From CAZAPG01 sp964486935 (lineage in GTDB: Bacteria; Chloroflexota; Anaerolineae; 4572-78; J111): a stretch of DNA of 64,000 bases. The position numbers and the translations under genes were made by a program. Location of the stretch: the NCBI GenBank assembly GCA_964486935.1, contig CAZAPG010000015.1, positions 62,001 to 126,000 on the forward strand, in the 5' to 3' direction. The notes under the pieces were generated by a model. That model saw only the letters and a program-made list of their open reading frames with translations, was not told the DNA's origin and did no database searches. Of this stretch, positions 32,020 through 40,526 are shown piece by piece; the stretch's first letter is position 1, and each line of letters begins with the position of its first letter.

Positions 32020-32128
32020 CCCATCTGGCAAAGTCGGTAACTCCATGCTACAATATTTGGCTATATCCAAAACCCAGGAGAAGACGGCATGACATCGTCT
32101 GACTACACCGCACCACGGGGCCGCGCCG

Positions 32129-33826
32129 ATGACTAACGAGTTGACCTCTGGCCCCAACTTTATTGAAAAAATTGTTGAAGAAGACCTTGAGACCGGCAAA
32201 TACAATGGCCGGGTTCATACTCGCTTTCCGCCGGAGCCAAACGGATACTTGCATATTGGTCACGCCAAATCTATTTGTTTGAATTTTGGTCTGGCCGAAA
32301 AATATGGCGGCAAATGTAACCTGCGCTTTGACGACACCAACCCGGTTAAAGAAGAGCAGGAGTATATCGACTCCATTAAAGCCGACGCGCGCTGGCTGGG
32401 CTTTGATTGGGAAGAGCGAGAATTTTACGCCTCGGACTACTTTGACCAACTTTATGAGTGGGCCGTGCAGCTAATCAAAAAGGGCAAAGCCTATGTTGAC
32501 AGCCTGAGCGCCGATGAAATTCGCCAATATCGCGGCACGCTGACCAGCCCGGGCCGGGACAGCCCCTATCGCAATCGCTCCATTGAAGAGAACCTGGCGC
32601 TATTTGAGCAGATGAAAAACGGCGACTTCCCCGACGGGTCGCATGTCCTGCGGGCCAAAATTGACATGTCATCCGGCAACCTGAACATGCGCGACCCCGT
32701 GATGTACCGCATTCTGCACGCCAGCCACCACCGCACCGGCGATAAATGGTGCATCTACCCCGTGTACGATTGGGCGCACGGCCAGTCGGATTCAATTGAA
32801 GGCATTACCCACTCCATCTGCACCCTGGAGTTTGAGGACCACCGCCCGCTGTACGACTGGTTTTTGGACCATCTGGAGGTTTATCACCCCCAGCAAATTG
32901 AGTTTGCTCGCCTTAACCTGAACTATACCGTGTTGAGCAAGCGCAAACTCATTCGGCTGGTAGAAGAAGGGCATGTGGCCGGCTGGGATGACCCGCGCAT
33001 GCCCACCATTTCCGGGTTGCGGCGGCGCGGTTATACCCCGGAGGCCATTCGCAACTTTTGCGACCGTATTGGCGTTGCCAAAAATGACAGCGTGGTTGAT
33101 ATCGCCTTGCTGGAGCACTGCCTGCGCGAAGACCTGAACCGGCGCGCCCAGCGGGTAATGGCCGTGTTGAATCCGCTGAAGGTGGTCATTGAAAACTACC
33201 CGGCGGGCCAAACTGAAGAGATGGACGCCGTCAACAACCCGGAAGATGCCGCCGCCGGCACGCGCAAGGTGCCCTTCTCGCGGGAGCTTTATATTGAGCG
33301 GGAAGATTTTATGGAAGAGCCGCCCAAAAAATTCTTTCGGCTGGCCCCGGGCCGGGAGGTGCGGTTGATGCACGCCTACTACATTACCTGCACCGGGGTT
33401 ATTAAAGACCCGCAAACCGGCCAAATTACCGAGCTGCGCTGCACTTACGACCCGCAAACTCGCGGCGGCGACTCGCCGGATGGCCGCAAGGTGCGGGGCA
33501 CGCTGCACTGGGTCTCGGCTGCCCACGCGCTTGAGGCCGAAGCGCGCATATACGACCATCTCTTTACCAAAGAAAACCCCAATGATGTGGATGACGAGGA
33601 TGCCGATTTTACCGCCAATATCAACCCCAACTCGCTAACGGTACTGACCGGCTGCAAAGTTGAATCCACTCTGGCCGGCGCTGCGCCGGGGTCTCGTTAT
33701 CAATTTTTGCGGCAGGGTTATTTTGTGGTTGATGCCGACTCAACGGCCAATCGACGGGTTTTTAATCAGGCGGTTTCGTTAAAAGATTCCTGGGCTAAAA
33801 TTCAAAAACAACAGCAGCCAAAATAA
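32129..33826 (+). CDS. glnS: Glutaminyl-tRNA synthetase
   Basis: Class I synthetase charging tRNA(Gln) directly, 565 residues. Signatures are RFPPEPNGYLHIGHAKSICLNFGLA (HIGH type, residues 31-55), LRFDDTNPVKE and VLSKRKLIRLV (KMSKS type). The C-terminal beta-barrel anticodon-binding domains follow. Its presence implies that the indirect amidotransferase route is not needed for Gln-tRNA. The gene is thought to have entered bacteria from eukaryotes. It starts 109 bases after gltX. Confidence 0.97.
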   Translation: MTNELTSGPNFIEKIVEEDLETGKYNGRVHTRFPPEPNGYLHIGHAKSICLNFGLAEKYGGKCNLRFDDTNPVKEEQEYIDSIKADARWLGFDWEEREFYASDYFDQLYEWAVQLIKKGKAYVDSLSADEIRQYRGTLTSPGRDSPYRNRSIEENLALFEQMKNGDFPDGSHVLRAKIDMSSGNLNMRDPVMYRILHASHHRTGDKWCIYPVYDWAHGQSDSIEGITHSICTLEFEDHRPLYDWFLDHLEVYHPQQIEFARLNLNYTVLSKRKLIRLVEEGHVAGWDDPRMPTISGLRRRGYTPEAIRNFCDRIGVAKNDSVVDIALLEHCLREDLNRRAQRVMAVLNPLKVVIENYPAGQTEEMDAVNNPEDAAAGTRKVPFSRELYIEREDFMEEPPKKFFRLAPGREVRLMHAYYITCTGVIKDPQTGQITELRCTYDPQTRGGDSPDGRKVRGTLHWVSAAHALEAEARIYDHLFTKENPNDVDDEDADFTANINPNSLTVLTGCKVESTLAGAAPGSRYQFLRQGYFVVDADSTANRRVFNQAVSLKDSWAKIQKQQQPK

Positions 33827-33850
33827 GTAATCTGGTTTAACGTTTGTTGT

Positions 33851-33878
33851 TTGCCAGGGTTTGTGGCAAACTTAATAT
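33851..33878 (+). promoter_or_regulatory. Candidate promoter of the DsbA-like gene
   Basis: TTGCCA, 16 bases, TAATAT, just after glnS and about 43 bases before the chosen ATG. Confidence 0.45.
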
Positions 33879-33921
33879 TATATTTGCAAAGTTACCTCAA
33901 AAATCAAAAGGACATTTGGTA

Positions 33922-34752
33922 ATGTTAGAAACCGAAGAAAAATCTCCTTCTCAAAATCTGGAATCGCCTGGCGAAGCCCTGAGCATAACCGCTGACCCCC
34001 CGGCGGAAGAGTCAACAGTAACCCCTGCTGAACCAGAAAAGCCCCAGAGTTCGGCTTCAAACCCGTGGGTGCTGTTGATTGTGGGGTTACTGGTCGGCGG
34101 CCTGGCCGGCTTTTTTTTGTACCCGTTAGTGATGCCCCAGCCTGAGCCGGTAGAGGCTGCGCCCCTGGCCTCAGTCGAGGAGTCGGCCCAGATTAACAAA
34201 CCCAACCCGCACCAGTCGGTGATGCTGGCGGTTATTGCGGGCGCCCGCCATTTTTATGGCGACCCGAACGCCCCTATAACGATTGTGGAGTTTGGCGATT
34301 TCAACTGCGGTTATTGTGGCCGGTGGGCAACAGAAACGCTTCCCCAGATTGATAAAGAGTATATTCAAACGGGCAAGGCGCGGATAGCCTATGTTCACTT
34401 TCCCATTTTGGGGGCCGACTCTATGACTGCCGCCGAAGCCACCGAGTGCGCCGCGCAACAGGACAGATTTTGGGACTATCACAACACGCTCTACGCCAAC
34501 CAGGGAATTGGTTTTACCCCGGCCAATCTAACCAAACTGGCCCAGGAAATTGGGCTAGACAAAGCCGAGTTTGAGTTGTGCCTGGCTGATTTCCCGGACC
34601 GTCCTTCGCTGGAGGGTGATATTCGTTTGGCTCAGGTGATGGGGGTGCGGGGAACGCCCGCTTTTCTGGTCAACGGTATTCCCCTGGCAGGGGCTTACCC
34701 CTATGAGGATTTTGCGCGCGTGATTGAGGGTATTTTGGCCGGCGAGTTTTAA
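33922..34752 (+). CDS. Membrane-anchored DsbA-family thiol-disulfide protein
   Basis: A 276-residue protein with a disordered acidic cytoplasmic tail of about 45 residues, one membrane helix (PWVLLIVGLLVGGLAGFFLY) and an extracytoplasmic thioredoxin fold. The active site is FGDFNCGYCGRWATETLP, a CxxC inside DsbA_2/thioredoxin_4-type context. Cis-Pro appears in GVRGTPAFLVNGIPLAGAYP. Such proteins oxidise or reduce disulfides in secreted proteins. I chose ATG at 33922, which has AAAAGGA upstream, over the longer frame from 33844 that overlaps the promoter. Confidence 0.9.
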   Translation: MLETEEKSPSQNLESPGEALSITADPPAEESTVTPAEPEKPQSSASNPWVLLIVGLLVGGLAGFFLYPLVMPQPEPVEAAPLASVEESAQINKPNPHQSVMLAVIAGARHFYGDPNAPITIVEFGDFNCGYCGRWATETLPQIDKEYIQTGKARIAYVHFPILGADSMTAAEATECAAQQDRFWDYHNTLYANQGIGFTPANLTKLAQEIGLDKAEFELCLADFPDRPSLEGDIRLAQVMGVRGTPAFLVNGIPLAGAYPYEDFARVIEGILAGEF

Positions 34753-34912
34753 TTTTTCCAATTTTTTCAACGAAAGTTAAACGTAACTCAATACTTTTTT
34801 TATATACTTTAGCCCGTTGTTAGATTAATATAGAAAGCGTAGATGAAATAATTTAGCTAACCCGGTTCATCGCAATAGGAACATTTAGCTAACGGTTTAA
34901 TCTGACACCCGA

Positions 34913-34941
34913 TTGACAAATCCCTCATCCTGTGATATTGT
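34913..34941 (+). promoter_or_regulatory. Strong promoter of the Flp pilin gene
   Basis: Perfect TTGACA, 17 bases, TATTGT, about 44 bases before the pilin start. The gap 34753-34912 upstream is AT-rich and contains a direct repeat of TTTAGCTAAC but no gene. Confidence 0.75.
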
Positions 34942-34984
34942 ATCAATAGTTGTTAATCTTTGAGGAAAGGAGGTATTGTGCACC

Positions 34985-35131
34985 ATGTTATTCCTTCCGC
35001 GTGAAGAAGGTCAAGGTCTGGTAGAATATGCGTTGATTTTGGTGCTGGTCGCCATCGTCGTAATCGCCATTCTCCTGCTGCTTGGCCCGGTTGTTGGTAA
35101 CGTCTTCAGCAACATTGTTGCTAACCTCTAA
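34985..35131 (+). CDS. Flp/Fap-type IVb pilin
   Basis: A 48-residue protein typical of Flp pilins. After REEGQG comes the conserved LVEYALILVLVAIVVIAIL segment with the invariant Glu-Tyr pair, then a short tail VGNVFSNIVANL. Prepilin peptidase is expected to cut after the Gly of the EEG motif. AGGAGG lies 12 bases before ATG. A strong promoter upstream and terminator downstream make it a single-gene unit, as expected for an abundant pilin. No tad assembly genes are in this window. Confidence 0.92.
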   Translation: MLFLPREEGQGLVEYALILVLVAIVVIAILLLLGPVVGNVFSNIVANL

Positions 35132-35170
35132 ATCAATTTATTCTCCAAGAACTTCATTTATTTTTTATTC

Positions 35171-35199
35171 AAAAGCCGCCGAAATTTCGGCGGCTTTTT
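35171..35199. terminator. Intrinsic terminator between the pilin and YyaL-like genes
   Basis: AAAAGCCGCCGAAA and TTTCGGCGGCTTTTT form a perfect hairpin, usable on both strands between the convergent genes. Confidence 0.85.
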
Positions 35200-35226
35200 C
35201 ATTTGTTTGAGTTCCTGTGTCGGGTT

Positions 35227-37275
35227 TCAATTTTCTTCTAACAGCGCTTTTAACTCTGCGGTAGTGGTGACGGGCTGCTTGCAGGCAAAATGCTGGCAAA
35301 CATAAGCCGTGGCCCGCCCGTTTTGTAAGGGACGCCCCTCAACCAGTTCTGGATGCCCGGCTGTATCTTGCTCCTGGGCAACGGCCACTACCTGGTTAGG
35401 GCGATAGGGTAGCAACAGCATGTCGAGCATTGCCTGGGTCTCTTTACTATCTTTGGGGCCGATAATGGCAATTTCTTTGGGCGGGGCCAGGGCAAATTCC
35501 AGGCTGCCCAGCCAGTAGGTGAATGCGCCGGGGTATTGGCTCATTGGCCCCTGAAGCGCCGCCAGCGCTTTGATAGCCGGTTCCTGGTATTTGGCCTGCC
35601 CGGTGTAAGCGGCCAGCATTAGCAATACCCTGATGGCGATGCTGTTGCCGCAGGGAATGGCGTTATCTTGCAAGCTTTTGGGGCGGGTTACCAGTTGCTC
35701 GTGGTCGTCGGCGGTGTCGAAAAAGCCGCCGTTTTTTTCATCGGAGAAATGGGCCAGCACCACATCCATCAGGGCGCGGGCCTGCTGAAACCAGCGCGGG
35801 TTGAAGGTGGTTTGGTAAAGGGCCAGCAGCCCGTCGGCGTAAAAGGCGTAATCTTCAAGGTAGGCCATCAGCCTGGCCTGGCCCGGTTGCGCCTTCCAGG
35901 TGCGGAAAAACCGGCCATTCTTTAGCATGGTTGATAAAATAAACTCGGCGTTGCGGGTTGCCGTTGCCAGGTAATCTTCTCGTTTTAGCACGCGGGCGGC
36001 TTCGGCAAAGGCGGCCAGCATCATGCCGTTCCAGGCGGTTAGCACTTTTTCATCGCGGGCCGGTTTGATGCGCTTTTCTCTTTTGGCAAATAGTTTGGCT
36101 TTGCCGCGCGCCAGCGCCTGCTGTAACTCATCTGGCAAAAGCCCCAGCCTGTGGGCCACCTCTTCAAACGGAATCGGAATGTTGAGTATCGACTTGCCTT
36201 CAAAGTTGCCGCCGGGTTTCACGTCGTAGGCTTCGCAAAAGATTTTGCCGTCTTCCGGCCCCAAAATCATCTCGATTTCCTGGGGAGTCCACAAAAAGAA
36301 TTTGCCCTCTTCGCCCTCGCTGTCGGCATCTTGGGTGGAGTAGAAACCGCCGGCGGGGTCGGTCATCTCTCGCGCCACGTAATCCAGGGTTTCTTCTGCA
36401 ATGCGCCGGTAAAAGGCGTTGCCGGTAAGCTGGTAGGCGTGCAGGTACAGCCGGGCCAGCAGCGCGTTGTCGTACAGCATTTTTTCAAAATGGGGCACCA
36501 GCCAAACCGCATCCACCGAGTAGCGATGAAACCCGCCGCCCAACTGGTCGTACATGCCACCCTGAGCCATTTTGCGCAGGGTCAGCTCGACCATATCGAG
36601 CACGCTGCTCTTTTGGTTGCGAGCGTAAGCGCGCAGCAGAAAATCGTAGGTCATCGGCTGGGGAAATTTGGGCGCGCCGCTAAAGCCGCCGTGGGTGTGG
36701 TCAAAATTGCGGCTGAGGGCCTGAACGGCCAGCTCCGGCACGGCCGGGTCAAGCGAACCTTCGGCTTGTAGGGGAATGGTGGCCCGCACCCTGGCCAGCA
36801 GCGATTGTCCATTGTGGGTAATATCATCTTTTTGATTTTGGTAGGCCCGGGCAATGCTCAACAGCACCTGCTCAAAGCTGGGCATACCGTGGCGGGGCGT
36901 GGGCGGAAAGTAGGTGCCGCCGTAAAAAGGTACGCCTTCGGGGGTTAAAAAAACGCTCATGGGCCAGCCGCCGTGGCCGGTCATCGCCACCACCGCATCC
37001 ATGTAAATGGTATCAAGGTCGGGTCGCTCTTCCCGGTCAACCTTAATGTTCACAAAGTGCTCATTCATTATGGCGGCGGTGCGCTCGCTTTCAAAGCTTT
37101 CGCGCTCCATAACGTGGCACCAGTGGCAGGCCGAGTAGCCAATGCTCAAAAAAATGGGTTTGTCTTCGGCTTTGGCTTTGTCCAGCGCCGCCTGGCCCCA
37201 GGGGTACCAATCTACCGGATTGTTAGCGTGCTGTAACAAATAGGGACTGCTCTCGTTGGCTAATTGGTTGGGCAA
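35227..37275 (-). CDS. YyaL-type thioredoxin-domain protein (DUF255)
   Basis: A 682-residue protein of the spermatogenesis-associated-20/YyaL family. The thioredoxin-like domain (1-165) opens with ANESSPYLLQHANNPVDWYPWG and has the SACHWCHVMERESFE motif. A long six-hairpin glycosidase-like region follows (LGGGFHRYSVDAVWLVPHFEKMLYDNALLARLYL). The biochemical role is unknown. TTG start at 37275 is supported by AAAGGAGG seven bases upstream. Near the C-terminus an in-frame REP-like element adds the phrase GHPELVEGRP. It reads from a promoter at 37325-37353. Confidence 0.9.
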   Translation of the reverse strand: MPNQLANESSPYLLQHANNPVDWYPWGQAALDKAKAEDKPIFLSIGYSACHWCHVMERESFESERTAAIMNEHFVNIKVDREERPDLDTIYMDAVVAMTGHGGWPMSVFLTPEGVPFYGGTYFPPTPRHGMPSFEQVLLSIARAYQNQKDDITHNGQSLLARVRATIPLQAEGSLDPAVPELAVQALSRNFDHTHGGFSGAPKFPQPMTYDFLLRAYARNQKSSVLDMVELTLRKMAQGGMYDQLGGGFHRYSVDAVWLVPHFEKMLYDNALLARLYLHAYQLTGNAFYRRIAEETLDYVAREMTDPAGGFYSTQDADSEGEEGKFFLWTPQEIEMILGPEDGKIFCEAYDVKPGGNFEGKSILNIPIPFEEVAHRLGLLPDELQQALARGKAKLFAKREKRIKPARDEKVLTAWNGMMLAAFAEAARVLKREDYLATATRNAEFILSTMLKNGRFFRTWKAQPGQARLMAYLEDYAFYADGLLALYQTTFNPRWFQQARALMDVVLAHFSDEKNGGFFDTADDHEQLVTRPKSLQDNAIPCGNSIAIRVLLMLAAYTGQAKYQEPAIKALAALQGPMSQYPGAFTYWLGSLEFALAPPKEIAIIGPKDSKETQAMLDMLLLPYRPNQVVAVAQEQDTAGHPELVEGRPLQNGRATAYVCQHFACKQPVTTTAELKALLEEN
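35334..35358. repeat. REP-like element inside the YyaL-like gene
   Basis: On the minus strand GGGCATCCAGAACTGG followed by TTGAGGGGC. It resembles the intergenic element at 15332-15357 and encodes GHPELVEG. This gives an insertion near residue 645 of the protein. Confidence 0.6.
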
Positions 37276-37324
37276 CGTGTTGCCTCCTTTTTTTACAAAA
37301 ATTACTATAATAATTGCGGGGGTT

Positions 37325-37353
37325 AGTATACCAGTAAACCGGGTGCTTGTAAA
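37325..37353 (-). promoter_or_regulatory. Promoter of the YyaL-like gene
   Basis: Minus strand: TTTACA, 17 bases, TATACT, with an extended -10 (TGG before TATACT). Confidence 0.65.
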
Positions 37354-37366
37354 TTAATAGTGCATT

Positions 37367-37394
37367 TTGGACTTTAACCTTTTTGGGGTAGACT
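37367..37394 (+). promoter_or_regulatory. Candidate promoter of the small DUF4177-like gene
   Basis: TTGGAC, 16 bases, TAGACT, about 37 bases before the ATG at 37432. It is divergent from the YyaL-like promoter. Confidence 0.45.
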
Positions 37395-37431
37395 CCTACA
37401 GCAGCAATTTTAACTTTGCAAGCGAGGTAAC

Positions 37432-37665
37432 ATGTCTCAATTTGAATATCTGGTTTGCTCCGCCCAGCTTATGCACCTGACCTTTGCAAACGGCGAGTGG
37501 CAAGGAAGCCTGCCCCCCAATTCTCCCGGCGCGTTAGAAAGTTGCCCCAACGTGTGGGAGTTTCTGCAAGAAGTTGGCGACGCCGGCTGGGAACTGGTAG
37601 CCGTGACCAACTCTCAAAATGACGAACTGACCACGCTTTACCTTAAGCGTCAGAAAATTGATTAA
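37432..37665 (+). CDS. Small DUF4177-like protein
   Basis: A 77-residue protein starting FEYLVCSAQLMHLTF and ending with WELVAVTNSQNDELTTLYLKR. The pattern of an N-terminal YxV strand and a C-terminal GWELVAV...YLKR block is that of DUF4177-type proteins, whose function is unknown. It is a single gene, divergent from the YyaL-like gene. Confidence 0.75.
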   Translation: MSQFEYLVCSAQLMHLTFANGEWQGSLPPNSPGALESCPNVWEFLQEVGDAGWELVAVTNSQNDELTTLYLKRQKID

Positions 37666-37761
37666 GCTATAACACCCCTGCCCGCAATTAATTCTGCCAT
37701 CTGGCAGAATCAGGTGGCCCAATCGCTATATCTGCATTTGTACCTGGAAAGGAAAGCCTCT

Positions 37762-39189
37762 GTGAATTTAGTTAACCTCAAAATTATCGCATTTTCTGTT
37801 GCCCTGCTTGGGTTGGTTTTTCTAATCTCTGCCTGCAACATCACCAACCCTAATCTATCTGAACCCCCACTGCCAACTATTGTGCCCGTAACGCCAACGG
37901 TTACGCCTCAGCCACCTGCCCCCGTCGAAACGGTTGCTCAACCCGAACCGGCAGCGACTAACACTCAACCAGCAGGTCAACCAACCCGGCAAAATCAGGC
38001 GCAAGAAGAGTCGGCGACATCGACGCCCGCGCCTTTGCCAACTGCCACCCAGCCATCGCCCACCGAAACGCCCGCGCCCACCATTGCGCCAACCGATACC
38101 CCGGCAGCCGGCTTGCCGCCCCTGGACTCAATAGAATTGCAACTTCTGCCGGTAGTTGGCGGCTTTACCAAACCGGTTTATTTGACCCACGCCGGCGACG
38201 GCAGCGAACGCCTGTTTGTGGTTGAGCAGGCCGGCCGGATTCTTATTTTAACAGATGGCGTAACCAACCCCACCCCGTTTTTGGATATTATCGAGCGGGT
38301 CGGCTCCGATGGGCTGGAGCAAGGATTGTTGAGCGTGGCCTTTCACCCTGATTACTCGTCTAACGGCCAATTTTTTGTTAACTACACCAATCGCCAGGGC
38401 AATACTGTTGTGGCCCGCTATAACGTGTCAAACAACCCCGGTGTGGCCGACCCTGCCAGCGAGAAAATTCTGTTAACCATTCAACAGCCCTATGGCAATC
38501 ACAACGGCGGCCAGGTGATTTTTGGACCCGATGGCTACCTTTATATTGGTATGGGCGACGGCGGCGCGGCCAATGACCCGCAGAACCGGGCGCAAGACCT
38601 GGGCACGCTGCTGGGCAAAATTTTGCGCATTGATGTTAACAGCGGCGACCCCTACGGCGTGCCCCAAACCAACCCCTTTGTCAACAACAACGGAGCCAGG
38701 CCAGAAATCTGGTCTTATGGTTGGCGCAACCCGTGGCGTTTTTCTTTTGATGCAACCACCAACGATATGTACATTGCCGATGTGGGTCAAAACCAGTACG
38801 AGGAAGTTCATGTAGAATGGGCCGGCCAGGCCGGCAGAAATTACGGCTGGCGGCTAATGGAGGGCGCCCACTGTCACATTCCCGCCGATTGCGACCCCGA
38901 AGCCCAAAACCTGGCGCTGCCCATCACCGAATATGACCATAGCCTGGGTTGTTCCATTACGGGCGGCTACGTTTACCGGGGCGCGCAATATCCGGCGCTA
39001 ACGGGTATTTACTTTTACGGCGACTTTTGCAGCGGCAGAATTTGGGGGCTGCGGTACGAGTCTGATAATAGCTGGTCTGAAGCGCAATTTATGCAGAGCG
39101 ACGCCGCCATTAGCTCTTTTGGCCAGGATGAAGCAGGCGAGCTTTACCTGCTAGACCATAAAGGCGATATTTTTATGTTGGGTCATTAG
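37762..39189 (+). CDS. Lipoprotein glucose/sorbosone dehydrogenase-like (PQQ-type beta-propeller)
   Basis: A lipoprotein of about 475 residues: signal peptide with lipobox LISAC, a Thr/Pro/Ala linker of about 85 residues, then a six-bladed propeller of the soluble aldose-sugar dehydrogenase/HHIP-like family. Motifs are PVYLTHAGDGSERLFVVEQAG, GLLSVAFHPDYSSNGQFFVN, NHNGGQVIFGPDGYLYIGMGD, SYGWRNPWRFSFD and IADVGQNQYEEV. Relatives oxidise sugars with PQQ, but many are uncharacterised. I chose GTG at 37762 because GGAAAGG lies upstream and the signal peptide starts there. The longer frame from 37714 adds 16 residues with no support. Confidence 0.9.
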   Translation: MNLVNLKIIAFSVALLGLVFLISACNITNPNLSEPPLPTIVPVTPTVTPQPPAPVETVAQPEPAATNTQPAGQPTRQNQAQEESATSTPAPLPTATQPSPTETPAPTIAPTDTPAAGLPPLDSIELQLLPVVGGFTKPVYLTHAGDGSERLFVVEQAGRILILTDGVTNPTPFLDIIERVGSDGLEQGLLSVAFHPDYSSNGQFFVNYTNRQGNTVVARYNVSNNPGVADPASEKILLTIQQPYGNHNGGQVIFGPDGYLYIGMGDGGAANDPQNRAQDLGTLLGKILRIDVNSGDPYGVPQTNPFVNNNGARPEIWSYGWRNPWRFSFDATTNDMYIADVGQNQYEEVHVEWAGQAGRNYGWRLMEGAHCHIPADCDPEAQNLALPITEYDHSLGCSITGGYVYRGAQYPALTGIYFYGDFCSGRIWGLRYESDNSWSEAQFMQSDAAISSFGQDEAGELYLLDHKGDIFMLGH

Positions 39190-39202
39190 TGTAATATTAT
39201 CG

Positions 39203-39231
39203 TTGACAGGTAACTTGCCCGGTGCTATACT
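39203..39231 (+). promoter_or_regulatory. Promoter of the FHA protein gene
   Basis: TTGACA, 17 bases, TATACT, immediately after the dehydrogenase-like gene. The leader to the chosen start is about 115 bases. Confidence 0.7.
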
Positions 39232-39354
39232 GAGTGATAGTCAGCGTTATCTCTAAGGTTAGTGGGGCAAAAATGGGATGGCTAATCAGCAAACTTCAAA
39301 GTGGGAGATTGCCTCACCTTAAAAATTCAAGTTAAGCAATTGTCACAGGGCCTT

Positions 39355-40503
39355 ATGTATAAGTACAGTTGTCGAAAATGCCCTATCAGAAGCCGCTGTA
39401 TTGATGAGAGCGATAACTCTCCCAGCGCCAAGGTAATGGTTCAGCGCGCCTTTGAAGCGCGCACAGATACCCTTGCTACCTGGGCATTGCTGCAAAAAAA
39501 TTGCCTGCTGCTCAAAGCCGAGCAAGAACGCTCAACATCGGCCCTGAGCGACCGCATTCGCGATGTGCGTCAAACAAAAATAGAAACCGCCGAGCTAAAA
39601 CTTAAAGAGCAAGGGCAAGATTCTGACTCTAAAAAATCGGTAATTCGTCGTATCAGGCCACTGGGCAAATCGGGGTCGCAAACCGTTTCCACTTCTCAAA
39701 CTGAAAAGGCCGCCAAGCACACGCCCGATTATCTGCAACCGGTATCTCCACAACAACAAAGGCGAACCGTCAAGCCGCTAAAACGGCTGGCATCTCGCCC
39801 CTTTTCCGAAGAGGAGTCAAAACTTTACTGGTTTACTGTTACCAGCACCAAGCGACATATTACCCTGCCGATTACCGGACAGTTATCGTTAGGCCATTTT
39901 GACCCCAACGTGGGTATTCCGCCCGACATTGATTTAACCTACGAAGACAGGGGAGAGCATTTTATCTCACGCCGACACGCCGCCGTGATTGGCAAAAATG
40001 GCCAACATACTATTGAAGATTTAGGGAGTCGAACCGGCGTTTTTGTAAACGGTAGACAAATTCATAATGGCCCCTCGCCCCCCCTGCGGCCGGGAGACCG
40101 GATTAGTTTGGGAAGCATTGAACTGATTTACGAAAAAGTGCCGCTCAGGGTGTTAGAGGGAGCCAAAAGCGTCAGAACACGTCACATTATTACAGTGACC
40201 CCCACAGGCCGAAAAATAAAAATAACACCTCCCAAAGAATTTATCATTGGCCGGTCAGACCCGCAGGTAAACTTTAAGCCCGATATTGATTTGGGGCTTG
40301 ATGGCGACGTAGCCCGCCTGGTATCGCGCCGCCATGCCCTGATTCAATGGAAAGATAGCCAACCCTATATAGAAGATTTGGGCAGCGGGTTCGGTACGCG
40401 CCTGGGTGGAGAATTACTCATTCTTGGCCAGGCTGTTCCCTTAAAGCCAGGCGACCATATCTGGCTGGCCGGTTGTGTATTAGCCTACGATGTAGAATTA
40501 TAA
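39355..40503 (+). CDS. Double FHA-domain protein
   Basis: About 382 residues. A short Cys cluster (CRKCPIRSRC) is at the N-terminus, followed by a charged helical region, a basic linker, and two forkhead-associated domains. The first has FISRRHAAVIGKNG and IEDLGSRTGVFVNG. The second has LVSRRHALIQWKD and IEDLGSGFGTRLGG. FHA domains bind phosphothreonine peptides, so a Ser/Thr kinase is implied, though none is in this window. ATG at 39355 is my choice; GTG at 39301 is in frame but lacks a ribosome site. The FGE-fold gene follows after 23 bases. Confidence 0.87.
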   Translation: MYKYSCRKCPIRSRCIDESDNSPSAKVMVQRAFEARTDTLATWALLQKNCLLLKAEQERSTSALSDRIRDVRQTKIETAELKLKEQGQDSDSKKSVIRRIRPLGKSGSQTVSTSQTEKAAKHTPDYLQPVSPQQQRRTVKPLKRLASRPFSEEESKLYWFTVTSTKRHITLPITGQLSLGHFDPNVGIPPDIDLTYEDRGEHFISRRHAAVIGKNGQHTIEDLGSRTGVFVNGRQIHNGPSPPLRPGDRISLGSIELIYEKVPLRVLEGAKSVRTRHIITVTPTGRKIKITPPKEFIIGRSDPQVNFKPDIDLGLDGDVARLVSRRHALIQWKDSQPYIEDLGSGFGTRLGGELLILGQAVPLKPGDHIWLAGCVLAYDVEL

Positions 40504-40526
40504 TCACTGGAAGGAGGTGCCTTGTG

